A DNA stretch of 37,297 bases from Propionicimonas sp. (GTDB lineage Bacteria > Actinomycetota > Actinomycetes > Propionibacteriales > Propionibacteriaceae). Position numbers and translations under genes: made by a program. Under the pieces are notes generated by a model that did no database searches, was not told where the DNA came from, and saw only the letters and a program-made list of their open reading frames with translations. The stretch spans positions 1-37,297 of the forward strand of contig NZ_JARKPQ010000054.1 in the NCBI RefSeq assembly GCF_029975155.1, written 5' to 3'. Below are positions 1-9,000 of the stretch, in pieces. Positions within the stretch are counted from its first letter, which is position 1, and every line of letters begins with the position of its first letter.

Positions 1-86
1 AGTGATTTGGTAGGCACATTCCTAGTCCTGAACAAACCCTTTAGCAAGAGGTTTTCCAGAACTTCTTCGATCAATTTCGGCAGCAT
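1..86 (-). other. Low-GC edge with a possible partial or decayed ORF
   Basis: Bases 1-80 are roughly 40-45% GC by eye, far below the rest of the window. On the minus strand an ATG at 84-86 opens a frame that stays open to the window edge. Its first residues are MLPKLIEEVLENLL. A neighbouring minus frame continues as AKGFVQD and stops at 22, so the stretch could also be the frameshifted C-terminal tail of an older gene. I see no ribosome-binding site before the ATG and do not recognise a family. Confidence 0.2.
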
Positions 87-207
87 CGGCGTGTCGTCGG
101 CGTGTCGCGTGACCACCGTGACCAGACGGACCACACCCACCCACCCCAGCAACCCGAGATCCCGACACGCTCGACCACCGGACCCGCCCGGGAACACCCA
201 CCATCAC

Positions 208-257
208 CGCAAGGTGGACCAAGACCGCCGACCACGACGGTTTCAGTCCACCTTGCG
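208..257 (-). terminator. Inverted repeat downstream of the first marR gene
   Basis: CGCAAGGTGGA (208-218) is exactly complementary to TCCACCTTGCG (247-257) across a 28-nt loop. It starts 35 bases beyond the stop of the minus-strand MarR gene, where a terminator or 3'-end hairpin is expected. There is no U-tract, which is common in actinobacteria. The rest of 87-291 shows no convincing gene. Confidence 0.4.
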
Positions 258-291
258 ACGGAGCGGAGGACCCGCGACACCCCAGACGGGC

Positions 292-786
292 TCAGGGAGC
301 CGAGGAGGCATCGGCAAGCTGACCGGCACGCTCAAGGGCGTCGAGCATGGCCCGGGAGCCGCGGCGCAGCAGGTCCAGGTCGTCCAAGGACAGCAGCTGG
401 ATCACCACACCGAGGGCGCGGCCGAACATCGAGTCCATCTGCCGGATCACGTCGCGGCCGGTGTCGGTGGGGTGCAGGCGGCGGACGCGGCGATCGTCCG
501 GATCATCGCTGCGGACGATCAGTCCCTTCTCGACCAGTCGTTCGACCAGGCCGCTGGCGGTGGGGGCGCTCACCCCGAGCCGCTCGCCCAGCTCGTGACC
601 GGCGATCCCCGGCTCCTTCACCACGTGCCCCAGCACGCGCACCTGCTGCATGGTGAGGTCGGGCGGTACCGGCATCGGCCCGACCAGCCCGACGGCGCGA
701 TCATGCACCTGCGAGTTCAGGTCGAACAGCTCCTGGACCAGCGCCGCACGCTCGTCGTCGAGCTCCAGCTCCGGGAACGGATGCAC
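292..786 (-). CDS. MarR-family transcriptional regulator
   Basis: A 164-residue winged-helix regulator of the MarR family. The DNA-binding part is clear: a recognition region containing LGVSAPTASGLVERLVEKG, followed by a wing with DDPDDRRVRRLHPTDTGR. Helices on either side would form the dimer interface. I chose the GTG at 784-786 because the protein then begins MHPFPELELDDERAAL, a normal length for the family; the frame stays open upstream but has no better start, and the ribosome-binding site is weak. The gene is divergent from the RND pump at 883, with an inverted repeat in the shared intergenic region. Repression of the pump and of itself, relieved by a small ligand, is the usual MarR arrangement and is inferred here. 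Confidence 0.85.
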   Translation of the reverse strand: MHPFPELELDDERAALVQELFDLNSQVHDRAVGLVGPMPVPPDLTMQQVRVLGHVVKEPGIAGHELGERLGVSAPTASGLVERLVEKGLIVRSDDPDDRRVRRLHPTDTGRDVIRQMDSMFGRALGVVIQLLSLDDLDLLRRGSRAMLDALERAGQLADASSAP

Positions 787-813
787 CGCAGAATCACTTT
801 CGCTGTCAGAAAT

Positions 814-832
814 AGTTAGAGCTATGCTAACT
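814..832. promoter_or_regulatory. Predicted MarR operator between marR and the RND gene
   Basis: AGTTAG (814-819) and CTAACT (827-832) form a perfect 6-bp inverted repeat around a 7-bp AT-rich core. The 19-bp size suits a MarR dimer. TATGCT (824-829) inside it could be the -10 element of the plus-strand pump gene, so binding would block its promoter. The regulator that binds is inferred from position. Confidence 0.6.
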
Positions 833-882
833 GATGCGGCCCATCGGGGGCCACGTCTCGTCGCCCGCGAAGGGGAGAAGCA

Positions 883-3800
883 GTGGTTCGTCTGACCAAG
901 GGCAGCCTCGCGCACCGCACCGTGGTGCTGCTGTTGAGCCTGCTGACCATCGGTCTGGGTGTCTACGCGGCGGGCGCGTTGAAGCAGGAGCTGATCCCGT
1001 CCATCGACGTGCCCCGCGGCAGCGTGCTGACGATCTACGCCGGCGCCAGCCCGGACGTGGTCGAGGCGCAGCTCTCCAAGCCGATCGAGACCGCGGTGAA
1101 GGCCGTCGACGGCGTCACCTCGGTCACGTCCTCCAGCTCGAGCGGCGTCTCCCAGGTCACCGTCCAGTGGGACTACGGACTCGGCGCGGACGACATGGCC
1201 GACAAGCTCCGCAGCGCGATCGACTCGATCTCCACGTCCCTGCCCAGCAACGTCGACCCGACCGTGATGACCGGCGGCACCGACGACATCCCGGTGGTCG
1301 TGCTGGCGCTCTCCTCCAACGACGACCTGACCGCGCTCTCGAACAAGGTCACCGACGTGGTGGCCCCCGCGCTGCGGACGGTGCCCGGCGTGCGCGACGT
1401 CTCCGTGGCCGGCCAGGAACAGCACGAGATCGTCATCACCTACAAGCAGAAGCAGATCGAGAAGTACGGCATCGACCCGAGCCTGATCGGTCAGCTGTTC
1501 GCGGCGAACAGCACCGCGATCCCGTCCGGCACGATGCGCACCGACAGCGCGAACTACGACGTCCAGACCGGCACCACCTACTCGAGCGCGGCCGACATCG
1601 AGAACCTGATGCTGCAGGGGACGGACGGGCCGGTGAAGCTCAGCGAGGTCGCGACCGTGAAGGAGCAGCCGGTCGAGACCACCAGCATCTCCCGGGTCGG
1701 CGGCAAGACCTCGCTCACCCTCTCGGTCACCAAGACCCCGGACGCCAACACGGTCGACGTCGCCCACGGCGTCACCGAACAGCTGGACGGGCTGGCCCGC
1801 CAGCTGGGCAACGGCGCCGGCTTCCAGACGGTGTTCGACCAGGCGCCCTACATCGAGGACTCGATCCGCGACCTGAGCACCGAGGGCGGCATCGGCCTGG
1901 CCATGGCCGTGCTGGTGATCATGATCTTCCTCGGCTCGATCCGGCCCACGCTGATCACGGCCGTCTCGATCCCGCTGTCGCTGCTGATCGCGCTGATCGG
2001 GCTGTGGGTGGGCGGCTACACGCTGAACATCCTCACCCTCGGCGCGCTCACCGTCGCGATCGGACGGGTGGTCGACGACTCGATCGTGGTGATCGAGAAC
2101 ATCAAACGCCACCAGGGCTACGGCGAGTTCGGCCGGCACTCGATCATCAACGCGGTCAAGGAGGTCGCCGGCGCGGTCACCAGCTCGACCTTCACCACGG
2201 TCGCGGTGTTCCTGCCGATCGGCCTGGTCGGTGGTCAGGCCGGCGAGATCTTCCGTCCCTTCGCGGTCGCGGTCACGGTCTCGCTGCTGGCTTCGCTGTT
2301 CGTGGCGCTGACCGTGGTGCCGGTGTTCGCGTCCTGGTTCATGCGGCCGACCGCGAAGCAGGCGGAGAAGATCCGGGCCGCGCAGGCCTCGGAGGAGAAG
2401 GACACCTGGCTGCAGAAGGGCTATCTGCCCGTCCTCGGCTGGGCGCTGCGGCACCGCTGGATCACGCTGTTGCTGGCGTTGGGCGTGTTCGCCGGGACGC
2501 TCGCGCTGGCGCCGCAGCTGAAGACCGACTTCATCGGCAACATGGGCACCGAGAGCCTGGCGATCTCACAGAAGCTGCCGTCCGGGACGGGGCTGACCCA
2601 GACCGACGAGGCGGCGAAGCGGATCGAGGGCCTGCTCTCGTCCGACCCGTCCGTCCAGACCTACTCCACGAGCATCGGGGGCAGTTCGACCATGGTGTTC
2701 CTGGGCAGCCAGGCCGATACCAACCAGGCGTCGTTCACGGTGCCGCTGAAGCCCGGCGCCTCCGCCACCGACACCGCTGCCCGGTTGCGGCAGAGCATCG
2801 CCGACCTGGGTCCCGACGTGGGCCAGGTGGAGGTCTCGATCGGGGCGGGCTCCAGTGGCACGTCCGGCGTCGTGGTGTACGTGGAGAGCTCCGACTCCGA
2901 ACTGCTGACCACGGCCAACGACCGGGTGCTCGAGATGATGAAGACCGTCCCCGGGCTGACGAACGTCACCAGTGACCTCAGCGACGCCCGCGAGATGCTG
3001 TCGGTGAACGTCAACGAGCAGAAGGCGGCCGACAAGGGGATGACCCAGGCCTCGATCGGGCAGGCGGTGGCCCGGGCCGTCCGCGGCCAGCAGATCGGCA
3101 CGCTCGCGCAGGGCGACACCACGCTGAACGTCTACCTGCGCTCGCAGACGCCGGTGAAGGACATCGACGAGCTGCGGGCCATCAAGCTGCCGGTCACCCA
3201 GCTGATGAACGCCAACGCCAAGAAGGACGCGGCCGACAAGGTGCAGGAGCGCTCGGAGGCGCTGCAAGACGAGCAGACGGCCGCCGCCACCGACGCCTAC
3301 AACGAGCAGCTCCGCTCGCTGAAGCAGAACCGGGTCAAGGCCCAGAAGGCCGTCAAGACGCTGAACAAGCAGCTGGCGAAGGCGAAGAACCAGCTGGCGA
3401 AGGCGCAGGCCGCCCTGCGACAGGCGATGGCGAACCCCGACCCCAACGATCCCGCCGTCTCGGTGACGGTCTACCAGCTGAGCCAGCAGGTCGCGGGCGC
3501 GGCGTCGGCGGTGGCCCAGCTGAGCGCGGCGGCGGCGTCCACCAAGGGCTCGGTGACCGCCCTGGACAAGCAGCTGGATGCGCTGGCCGAGTCGCGGCAG
3601 AAGTCGCTGGAGGCGCAGGACAAGCAGCAGTCGATCACGGACGCGTCCAAGGACGCCCAGGAGGCGACCGCGGACGCGATCCCGCTGAGTGCGGTGGCCA
3701 GCGTCAAGCTCGTGGAGGCGCCGGCCATGATCACCCGCGTGGACGGTGTCCGCGCGGCCACGCTGACCGCCAGTTCGGAGTCGTCCGACCTCGGCGCGAC

Positions 3801-4458
3801 GACCGCGGAGATCACCGCGGGACTGGCGTCCCTCGACCTCCCGGACGGAGTCACCACCCGGATCGGCGGCGTGTCCCAGCAACAGACCGAGTCGTTCCAG
3901 CAGCTGGGGCTGGCCATGCTGATCGCGATCTTCGTGGTCTACCTGATCATGGTGGCGACCTTCGGCTCACTGCTGCAGCCGCTGATCCTGCTGGTGTCGA
4001 TCCCGTTCGCCGCCACCGGCGCGCTGGGCCTGTCCCTGCTCACCGATACCGCGCTCGGCGTGCCGAGCATGATCGGCCTGCTGATGCTGATCGGCATCGT
4101 GGTGACGAACGCGATCGTGCTGATCGACCTGATCAACCAGAAGCGGAAGTCAGGGGCGAGCGTGCCGGCGTCCATCCAGGCGGGGGCGCGGCTGCGGGTG
4201 CGCCCGATCATCATGACCGCGCTGGCCACGGTGTTCGCCCTGGTGCCGATGGCCCTGGGACTCACCGGTGGCGGCGTGTTCATCTCCAAGCCGCTGGCGA
4301 TCGTGGTGATCGGCGGGCTGATCTCGTCCACGCTGCTGACGCTGGTCCTCGTGCCCGTGCTCTACGACCTGCTGGAGACCTGGCGGGAGAACCGGGCCCG
4401 GAAGCGCGCGGAGCGGAAGGCCGCGGCCGCACCCGTGAGGCCTGAGCCCATGGTGTGA
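883..4458 (+). CDS. RND-family efflux transporter with a coiled-coil insertion
   Basis: A 1191-residue integral membrane exporter of the RND superfamily, built like AcrB-type (HAE1) pumps. TM1 lies near residues 9-30, followed by a porter half, a TM block near 335-490, TM7 near 525-545, a second porter half and a last TM block near 1010-1165. The proton-relay pair is visible in GRVVDDSIVVIEN (D398, D399). The second porter half carries an extra Lys/Ala/Gln-rich segment of about 150 residues (about 780-930) that looks like a long coiled-coil hairpin. No membrane-fusion protein or outer-membrane channel gene is nearby, as expected in a Gram-positive. The GTG start at 883 follows AGGGGAG at 872-878. 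The divergent MarR gene and operator suggest inducible drug or lipid efflux; the substrate is unknown. Confidence 0.9.
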   Translation: MVRLTKGSLAHRTVVLLLSLLTIGLGVYAAGALKQELIPSIDVPRGSVLTIYAGASPDVVEAQLSKPIETAVKAVDGVTSVTSSSSSGVSQVTVQWDYGLGADDMADKLRSAIDSISTSLPSNVDPTVMTGGTDDIPVVVLALSSNDDLTALSNKVTDVVAPALRTVPGVRDVSVAGQEQHEIVITYKQKQIEKYGIDPSLIGQLFAANSTAIPSGTMRTDSANYDVQTGTTYSSAADIENLMLQGTDGPVKLSEVATVKEQPVETTSISRVGGKTSLTLSVTKTPDANTVDVAHGVTEQLDGLARQLGNGAGFQTVFDQAPYIEDSIRDLSTEGGIGLAMAVLVIMIFLGSIRPTLITAVSIPLSLLIALIGLWVGGYTLNILTLGALTVAIGRVVDDSIVVIENIKRHQGYGEFGRHSIINAVKEVAGAVTSSTFTTVAVFLPIGLVGGQAGEIFRPFAVAVTVSLLASLFVALTVVPVFASWFMRPTAKQAEKIRAAQASEEKDTWLQKGYLPVLGWALRHRWITLLLALGVFAGTLALAPQLKTDFIGNMGTESLAISQKLPSGTGLTQTDEAAKRIEGLLSSDPSVQTYSTSIGGSSTMVFLGSQADTNQASFTVPLKPGASATDTAARLRQSIADLGPDVGQVEVSIGAGSSGTSGVVVYVESSDSELLTTANDRVLEMMKTVPGLTNVTSDLSDAREMLSVNVNEQKAADKGMTQASIGQAVARAVRGQQIGTLAQGDTTLNVYLRSQTPVKDIDELRAIKLPVTQLMNANAKKDAADKVQERSEALQDEQTAAATDAYNEQLRSLKQNRVKAQKAVKTLNKQLAKAKNQLAKAQAALRQAMANPDPNDPAVSVTVYQLSQQVAGAASAVAQLSAAAASTKGSVTALDKQLDALAESRQKSLEAQDKQQSITDASKDAQEATADAIPLSAVASVKLVEAPAMITRVDGVRAATLTASSESSDLGATTAEITAGLASLDLPDGVTTRIGGVSQQQTESFQQLGLAMLIAIFVVYLIMVATFGSLLQPLILLVSIPFAATGALGLSLLTDTALGVPSMIGLLMLIGIVVTNAIVLIDLINQKRKSGASVPASIQAGARLRVRPIIMTALATVFALVPMALGLTGGGVFISKPLAIVVIGGLISSTLLTLVLVPVLYDLLETWRENRARKRAERKAAAAPVRPEPMV

Positions 4459-4497
4459 GTTTGTCCACCTCTGACGGTGGACAAACTCACACCATGG
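4448..4497. terminator. 50-bp perfect palindrome overlapping two convergent gene ends
   Basis: Two 22-bp arms (4448-4469 and 4476-4497) are exactly complementary around the 6-base loop TCTGAC. The outer arm begins CCATGGTGTGAG. The stop of the RND gene (4456-4458) and the stop of the minus-strand hypothetical gene (4487-4489) both lie inside the arms, so both proteins end in Met-Val. It should act as a bidirectional terminator. Its sequence differs from the three palindromes near 14.2, 28.4 and 31.4 kb. Confidence 0.8.
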
Positions 4498-5434
4498 CAT
4501 CGAGCGGCCGCGCTGCCGGCACTCCTCGGGCTGCCAGGACGTCCAGCACGGCGTCGGGACGGGATGCGCAGGGCACCCGGATCACCTGCTCGCCGGCGGT
4601 GAGCACGAGTTCGTGCAGCTGCCGGGGCCGCGTCGGTTCGACCACGCTGTACGAGGTGAGGTTGCCGTAGCCGACGAAGACCGTCGTCCAGGCGTAACCC
4701 GGTCCGCGCCAGGGACGCCGCGGCGCACCGCCGTGAACGACCACCAGCTCCCCGCCTGCATCGGCCAGCACCAGGGCCGACGTCAGCACGAAACGCCCGC
4801 GGGCGTCCCGGCGCAGGACATTGCGCGGTTCGAAGTGCAGGGGCACCGGCGGCTCGGCGCAGCGGGGACGCAGGCCGGTCAGCGCGTTGCGCAGCGCGAT
4901 CTCGGTCACCTCGACCGGCGGCATCGGCGGGACGCTCGACGTGGTCGCCCCTGGTGCGCACAGGCCGCGCACCAGGTCGGTGGCGGCATCGACGCGGTAC
5001 TGGGAGAGCGTGGGGTGCTCCAGATCGAGCCGTGACCCGTCGCGGAGCAGCAGCGACCACCGTCCGACGAGCAGATTCACCAGGGAGGCAACCGCCACCA
5101 CATCCTGGATCTCGACGACGCGGCGGATCACGGCGTCACCGGGCGCCGCCGGCAACTGCAGCAGGGTCAGCCGATCGGGCTGGATCGCCAGCACGGCTGC
5201 GTACAGGTCCTGGCCCGGGCGGACGCGGGCGCGTTCCACCGGGCGCGGGAACTTGAGGGCGAGTTGCGCGGCGCCCAACTCGTCGTGGAACGGCCGAAAC
5301 CGCGGCGGCATGAGTTCCGGCGAGGTCACCTCGTCGATCCACGGGCCGAACGCGTCGTACTCGCGAAGCTGCTCGGTGGTGGCCGCGGCCCTCCAGTCGA
5401 CGTCCGGACGCCTATTCCGGGTGAGCAGTGACAT
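4487..5434 (-). CDS. Hypothetical protein, soluble, translationally linked to MarR
   Basis: A 315-residue protein I do not recognise. It has no signal peptide or membrane segment. The N-terminal half alternates hydrophobic strands (for example LYAAVLAIQPDRLTLLQL) with charged turns. The C-terminal half contains a conserved-looking stretch YAWTTVFVGYGNLTSYSVVEP. A beta-rich, possibly PH-like fold is a guess from the strand pattern. The ATG at 5432-5434 lies 23 bases inside the upstream MarR gene (stop at 5412), so the two are almost certainly co-transcribed and coupled in translation. The last codons come from the terminal palindrome. Confidence 0.7.
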   Translation of the reverse strand: MSLLTRNRRPDVDWRAAATTEQLREYDAFGPWIDEVTSPELMPPRFRPFHDELGAAQLALKFPRPVERARVRPGQDLYAAVLAIQPDRLTLLQLPAAPGDAVIRRVVEIQDVVAVASLVNLLVGRWSLLLRDGSRLDLEHPTLSQYRVDAATDLVRGLCAPGATTSSVPPMPPVEVTEIALRNALTGLRPRCAEPPVPLHFEPRNVLRRDARGRFVLTSALVLADAGGELVVVHGGAPRRPWRGPGYAWTTVFVGYGNLTSYSVVEPTRPRQLHELVLTAGEQVIRVPCASRPDAVLDVLAARGVPAARPLDAMV

Positions 5435-5924
5435 CGTTGTCCTCCGATCCGGGTCCTCTGCGGGTGGCAGCCTCTCGCTGCCTGAGGTGGTCTGCGATCA
5501 GGTCGAGGCCATCGGCGGCCGCCTCGACGTCGGCCGGGTCCATCGAGTCGAACAGCCGGCGAAACCCGCTGCGCGCCTGGCCGGTCAGGTGATCGACCAG
5601 GGCATGTCCTGCCGCGGTCAGCGACACCAGATAGCCGCGCGCATCAGTGGGGACGTCCTCGCGCTCGAGAATGCCCACGCCGAGCAGCCGGCGGATCACG
5701 GCCGTCAGGGTGCCCTTGTCGATGTCCAGCCCGCGGCTCAGCTGGGACGGCCGCTGCGGGCCCACGAGGCTGAGTGCCATCACCACGATGATCTCGTGCT
5801 CGGAATAGGTGCGCCCGTAGTACTTCGTGCGATGCAGCACGGGATTGATGTGCGCCATGTAGTAGCGCATGAAGCCGTGGAAGGCAGCGTGCAGCCGATC
5901 AGCCGGATGCACGCTCTCGGACAC
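5412..5924 (-). CDS. MarR-family transcriptional regulator (second)
   Basis: A 170-residue MarR-like winged-helix regulator. Dimerisation helices at the N-terminus (RLHAAFHGFMRYYMAHINPV) precede a helix-turn-helix reading LSRGLDIDKGTLTAVIRRLL, then a wing near EREDVPTDARGYLVSLT. The C-terminal tail (about 20 residues) is charged. The GTG at 5922-5924 was chosen because AGGTGG lies just upstream on the minus strand; a GTG twelve bases further in is possible. It overlaps the hypothetical gene by 23 bases and is divergent from lhr. An inverted repeat lies 15 bases upstream of its start, which suggests autoregulation. Confidence 0.82.
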   Translation of the reverse strand: MSESVHPADRLHAAFHGFMRYYMAHINPVLHRTKYYGRTYSEHEIIVVMALSLVGPQRPSQLSRGLDIDKGTLTAVIRRLLGVGILEREDVPTDARGYLVSLTAAGHALVDHLTGQARSGFRRLFDSMDPADVEAAADGLDLIADHLRQREAATRRGPGSEDNDVTAHPE

Positions 5925-5938
5925 AGGACCACCTGTTA

Positions 5939-5967
5939 GTTGGATTTCAAACAGTATGACTTCCAAC
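5939..5967. promoter_or_regulatory. Inverted repeat upstream of the second marR gene
   Basis: GTTGGA (5939-5944) and TCCAAC (5962-5967) are complementary across 17 bp of AT-rich sequence. The site lies between the divergent MarR gene (start 5924) and lhr (start 6072). It is a candidate operator for the MarR protein. No clear -35/-10 pair could be assigned. Confidence 0.4.
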
Positions 5968-6071
5968 CAGTGGCGAGGCAAGGGGATGCGCCGGTCAGGT
6001 CCGTCGCCGCCTCGACGACGACGCTCGGCCCGGCTCGCGATGTCAGAGGGCCGTGGCAGAGTGGTCGCACG

Positions 6072-9000
6072 ATGACAGCGGAGGTGCTCGAACGGTTCTC
6101 CGTGGCCACCAGGGAGTGGTTCCGGAGCAACTTCGCCGCGCCCACCGCAGCACAGGCCGGCGCGTGGGACGCGATCTCTTCCGGCCGGCACACGCTCGTC
6201 GTCGCGCCGACCGGATCTGGCAAGACGCTGTCGGCCTTTCTCTGGGCACTCGATCGGCTGGCCACCGAATCCCCTCCTGAGAAGGCCAGACGCTGCCGGG
6301 TGCTGTACATCTCGCCGCTGAAGGCCCTTGCGGTCGACGTGGAACGGAACTTGCGATCGCCACTGGTCGGGATCGGCCACGCGGCTGCGCGGCTGGGGCT
6401 GCCGAAGCCGGACGTCCGGGTGGCCGTCCGCTCCGGGGACACCCCCGCGGACGAGCGGCGCGCCTTCGCGCGCGAGCCCGCGGACATCCTGATCACCACC
6501 CCGGAATCGCTGTTCCTGCTGCTCACCTCGGCGGCCCGCGACGCACTCCGCAACGTGGAAACGGTGATCATCGACGAGGTGCACGCCGTCGCCGGCACCA
6601 AACGCGGCGCGCACCTGGCGCTCAGCCTGGAGCGACTGGACGCGCTGCTCGACCGGCCCGCCCAGCGGATCGGCCTGTCCGCCACCGTCCGGCCGGTCGA
6701 GGAGGTCGCCCGCTTCCTGGCCGGCGGACGCGACGTCGCCATCGTCGCTCCGCCCAGCGAGAAGAGGTGGAGCCTCGAGGTCGTCGTCCCTGTGCCCGAC
6801 CTCGGTGCCGTCGGCCAACCCACCGGAGACCTCTCCGGGCCGGCGGCCGGCGACCCGGAACGCAGCTCGATCTGGCCCCACGTCGAGGAACGGATCGTCG
6901 AGGCGATCGCCGAACACTCCTCGACGCTGGTCTTCGTCAACTCCCGCCGTCTCGCCGAGCGCCTCACCGCCCGGCTGAACGAGATCTGGATCGAGCGCCT
7001 GGAGCAGAGCGCCCCGGCATCACCCACCACGACCCGCGCCCCCGCGCAGGTGATGGCGCAGTCGGCGATCGCCCACGGCGCACCGCCGGTGCTGGCCAGG
7101 GCACACCACGGCTCGGTCAGCCGCGAACAGCGTCAGCTGACCGAGGAGGACCTGAAGGCCGGGCGGCTGCCGGCCGTCGTCGCGACGTCCTCCCTCGAAC
7201 TGGGCATCGACATGGGTGCGGTCGACCTCGTCGTGCAGGTGGAGGCGCCGCCGTCGGTCGCATCCGGGCTCCAGCGGGTGGGCCGCGCGGGACACCAGGT
7301 GGGGGCGGTGTCCCACGGTGTGCTGTTCCCGAAGTTCCGCGGCGACCTCGTCCAGACGGCGGTGATCGTCGAGCGGATGCGGTCCGGTGCGATCGAGGCG
7401 CTGCGCATCCCGGCCAACCCGCTCGACGTGCTCGCCCAGCAGATCGTGGCGATGGTCGCGCTCGACGACTGGACGGTCACCGATCTCGAGGCGCTGGTCC
7501 GCCGGGCAGCCCCGTTCTCCGGACTCACCCGCGGCGTGCTGGAGTCCGTGCTCGACATGCTCAGCGGACGCTACCCGTCCGACGAGTTCGCGGAACTGCG
7601 TCCCCGCCTCGTCTGGGACCGCACCACCGACACCCTCACCGGGCGGCGGGGCGCCCAGCGGCTGGCCGTGACCAGCGGCGGGACCATCCCCGACCGGGGG
7701 CTGTACGGGGTGTTCCTCGCCGGTGAGACATCGACGGGCTCAGCCAGCGGGGGGCGCCGGGTCGGCGAGCTCGACGAGGAGATGGTGTACGAGTCGCGGG
7801 TGGGCGACGTGTTCGCGCTCGGCACCTCGACGTGGCGGATCGAGGACATCACCCACGACCGGGTCCTGGTCACCCCCGCACCGGGCGCGCCCGCACGGCT
7901 GCCCTTCTGGAAGGGCGACTCGCTGGGCCGCCCGGCCGAGCTGGGTGCCGCGGTCGGCGCCTTCGTCCGCGAGGTGGGCGGCCTGCCGCCGGCCGAAGCC
8001 CGCGCCCGGGTACAGGCGGCCGGGCTGGACGAGTGGGCGAGCGACAACCTGCTGGGCTACCTGGCCGAGCAGTCCGAGGCGGTCGGACGGCTGCCGCACG
8101 ACCGGCAGATCGTCGTCGAGCGGTTCCGCGACGAGATCGGCGACTGGCGGGTGGTCGTGCACTCCCCGTTCGGCGCCCAGGTGCACGCCCCCTGGTCGCT
8201 GGTCGTCGCCGCCCGGCTGCGCGAACGCTACGGCGTCGACGTGCAGGCCATGCACGCGGACGACGGCCTGGTGTTCTGCCTGCCCGACACCGACTGGCTC
8301 GCCGGCGAGTCGATCGAGATCGGTGCAGAGGCCCTTCGTGACGCACTGCTCGAGCTGATCTTCCCCGACCCGGACGAGGTCGCCGCTGCTGTCACCGAGC
8401 AGATCGGGGGGTCGGCGCTGTTCGCGTCCCGGTTCCGCGAGTGTGCGGGACGAGCGCTGCTGCTGCCCAAGCGGCGTCCCGACCGGCGGCAGGCGTTGTG
8501 GCAGCAGCGGCTGCGCGCGTCCCAGTTGCTGGAGGTGGCGAGCCAGTACCCGAGCTTCCCGATCGTGCTGGAGGCCGTGCGGGAGTGCGTGAACGACGTG
8601 TTCGACGTGCCCGGATTGGTGGACCTGCTGCGCGGCGTCCGGTCGCGCACGATCGCGACGGTGGCGGTCGAGACGCCGCACCCCTCGCCGTTCGCGTCCT
8701 CGCTGATGTTCGGCTACGTCGCCCAGTTCCTGTACGAGGGCGACTCGCCGCTGGCCGAGCGCCGGGCCGCCGCGCTGTCGCTCGACCCGTCCCTGCTCGC
8801 CGAACTGCTCGGCACCACCGAAGGCCTGAGCCTCGCCGAGCTGCTCGACCCGGACGCCCTCACCCGCACCGAGCGGGAGCTGCAACATCTCGTGGACGGG
8901 CGCAGAGCACGCGATGCGGACGACCTCAGCGACGTGCTGCGCCAGATCGGTCCGCTGACCACGGTTGCCGTGCAGGCGCGGTGCGCGGAACCGGCAGCGG

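Noticed and set aside
292..2454. A 720-residue minus-strand frame spanning the MarR gene and much of the RND gene
   Set aside because: Only the last 164 residues look like a protein (MarR). The rest is the Arg/Asp-rich shadow of the RND gene on the other strand.
6043..6075. tRNA-like string GTGGCAGAGTGGTCGCACGA
   Set aside because: It resembles the D-arm of a Leu/Ser tRNA, but there is no acceptor stem, anticodon arm or T-arm around it.
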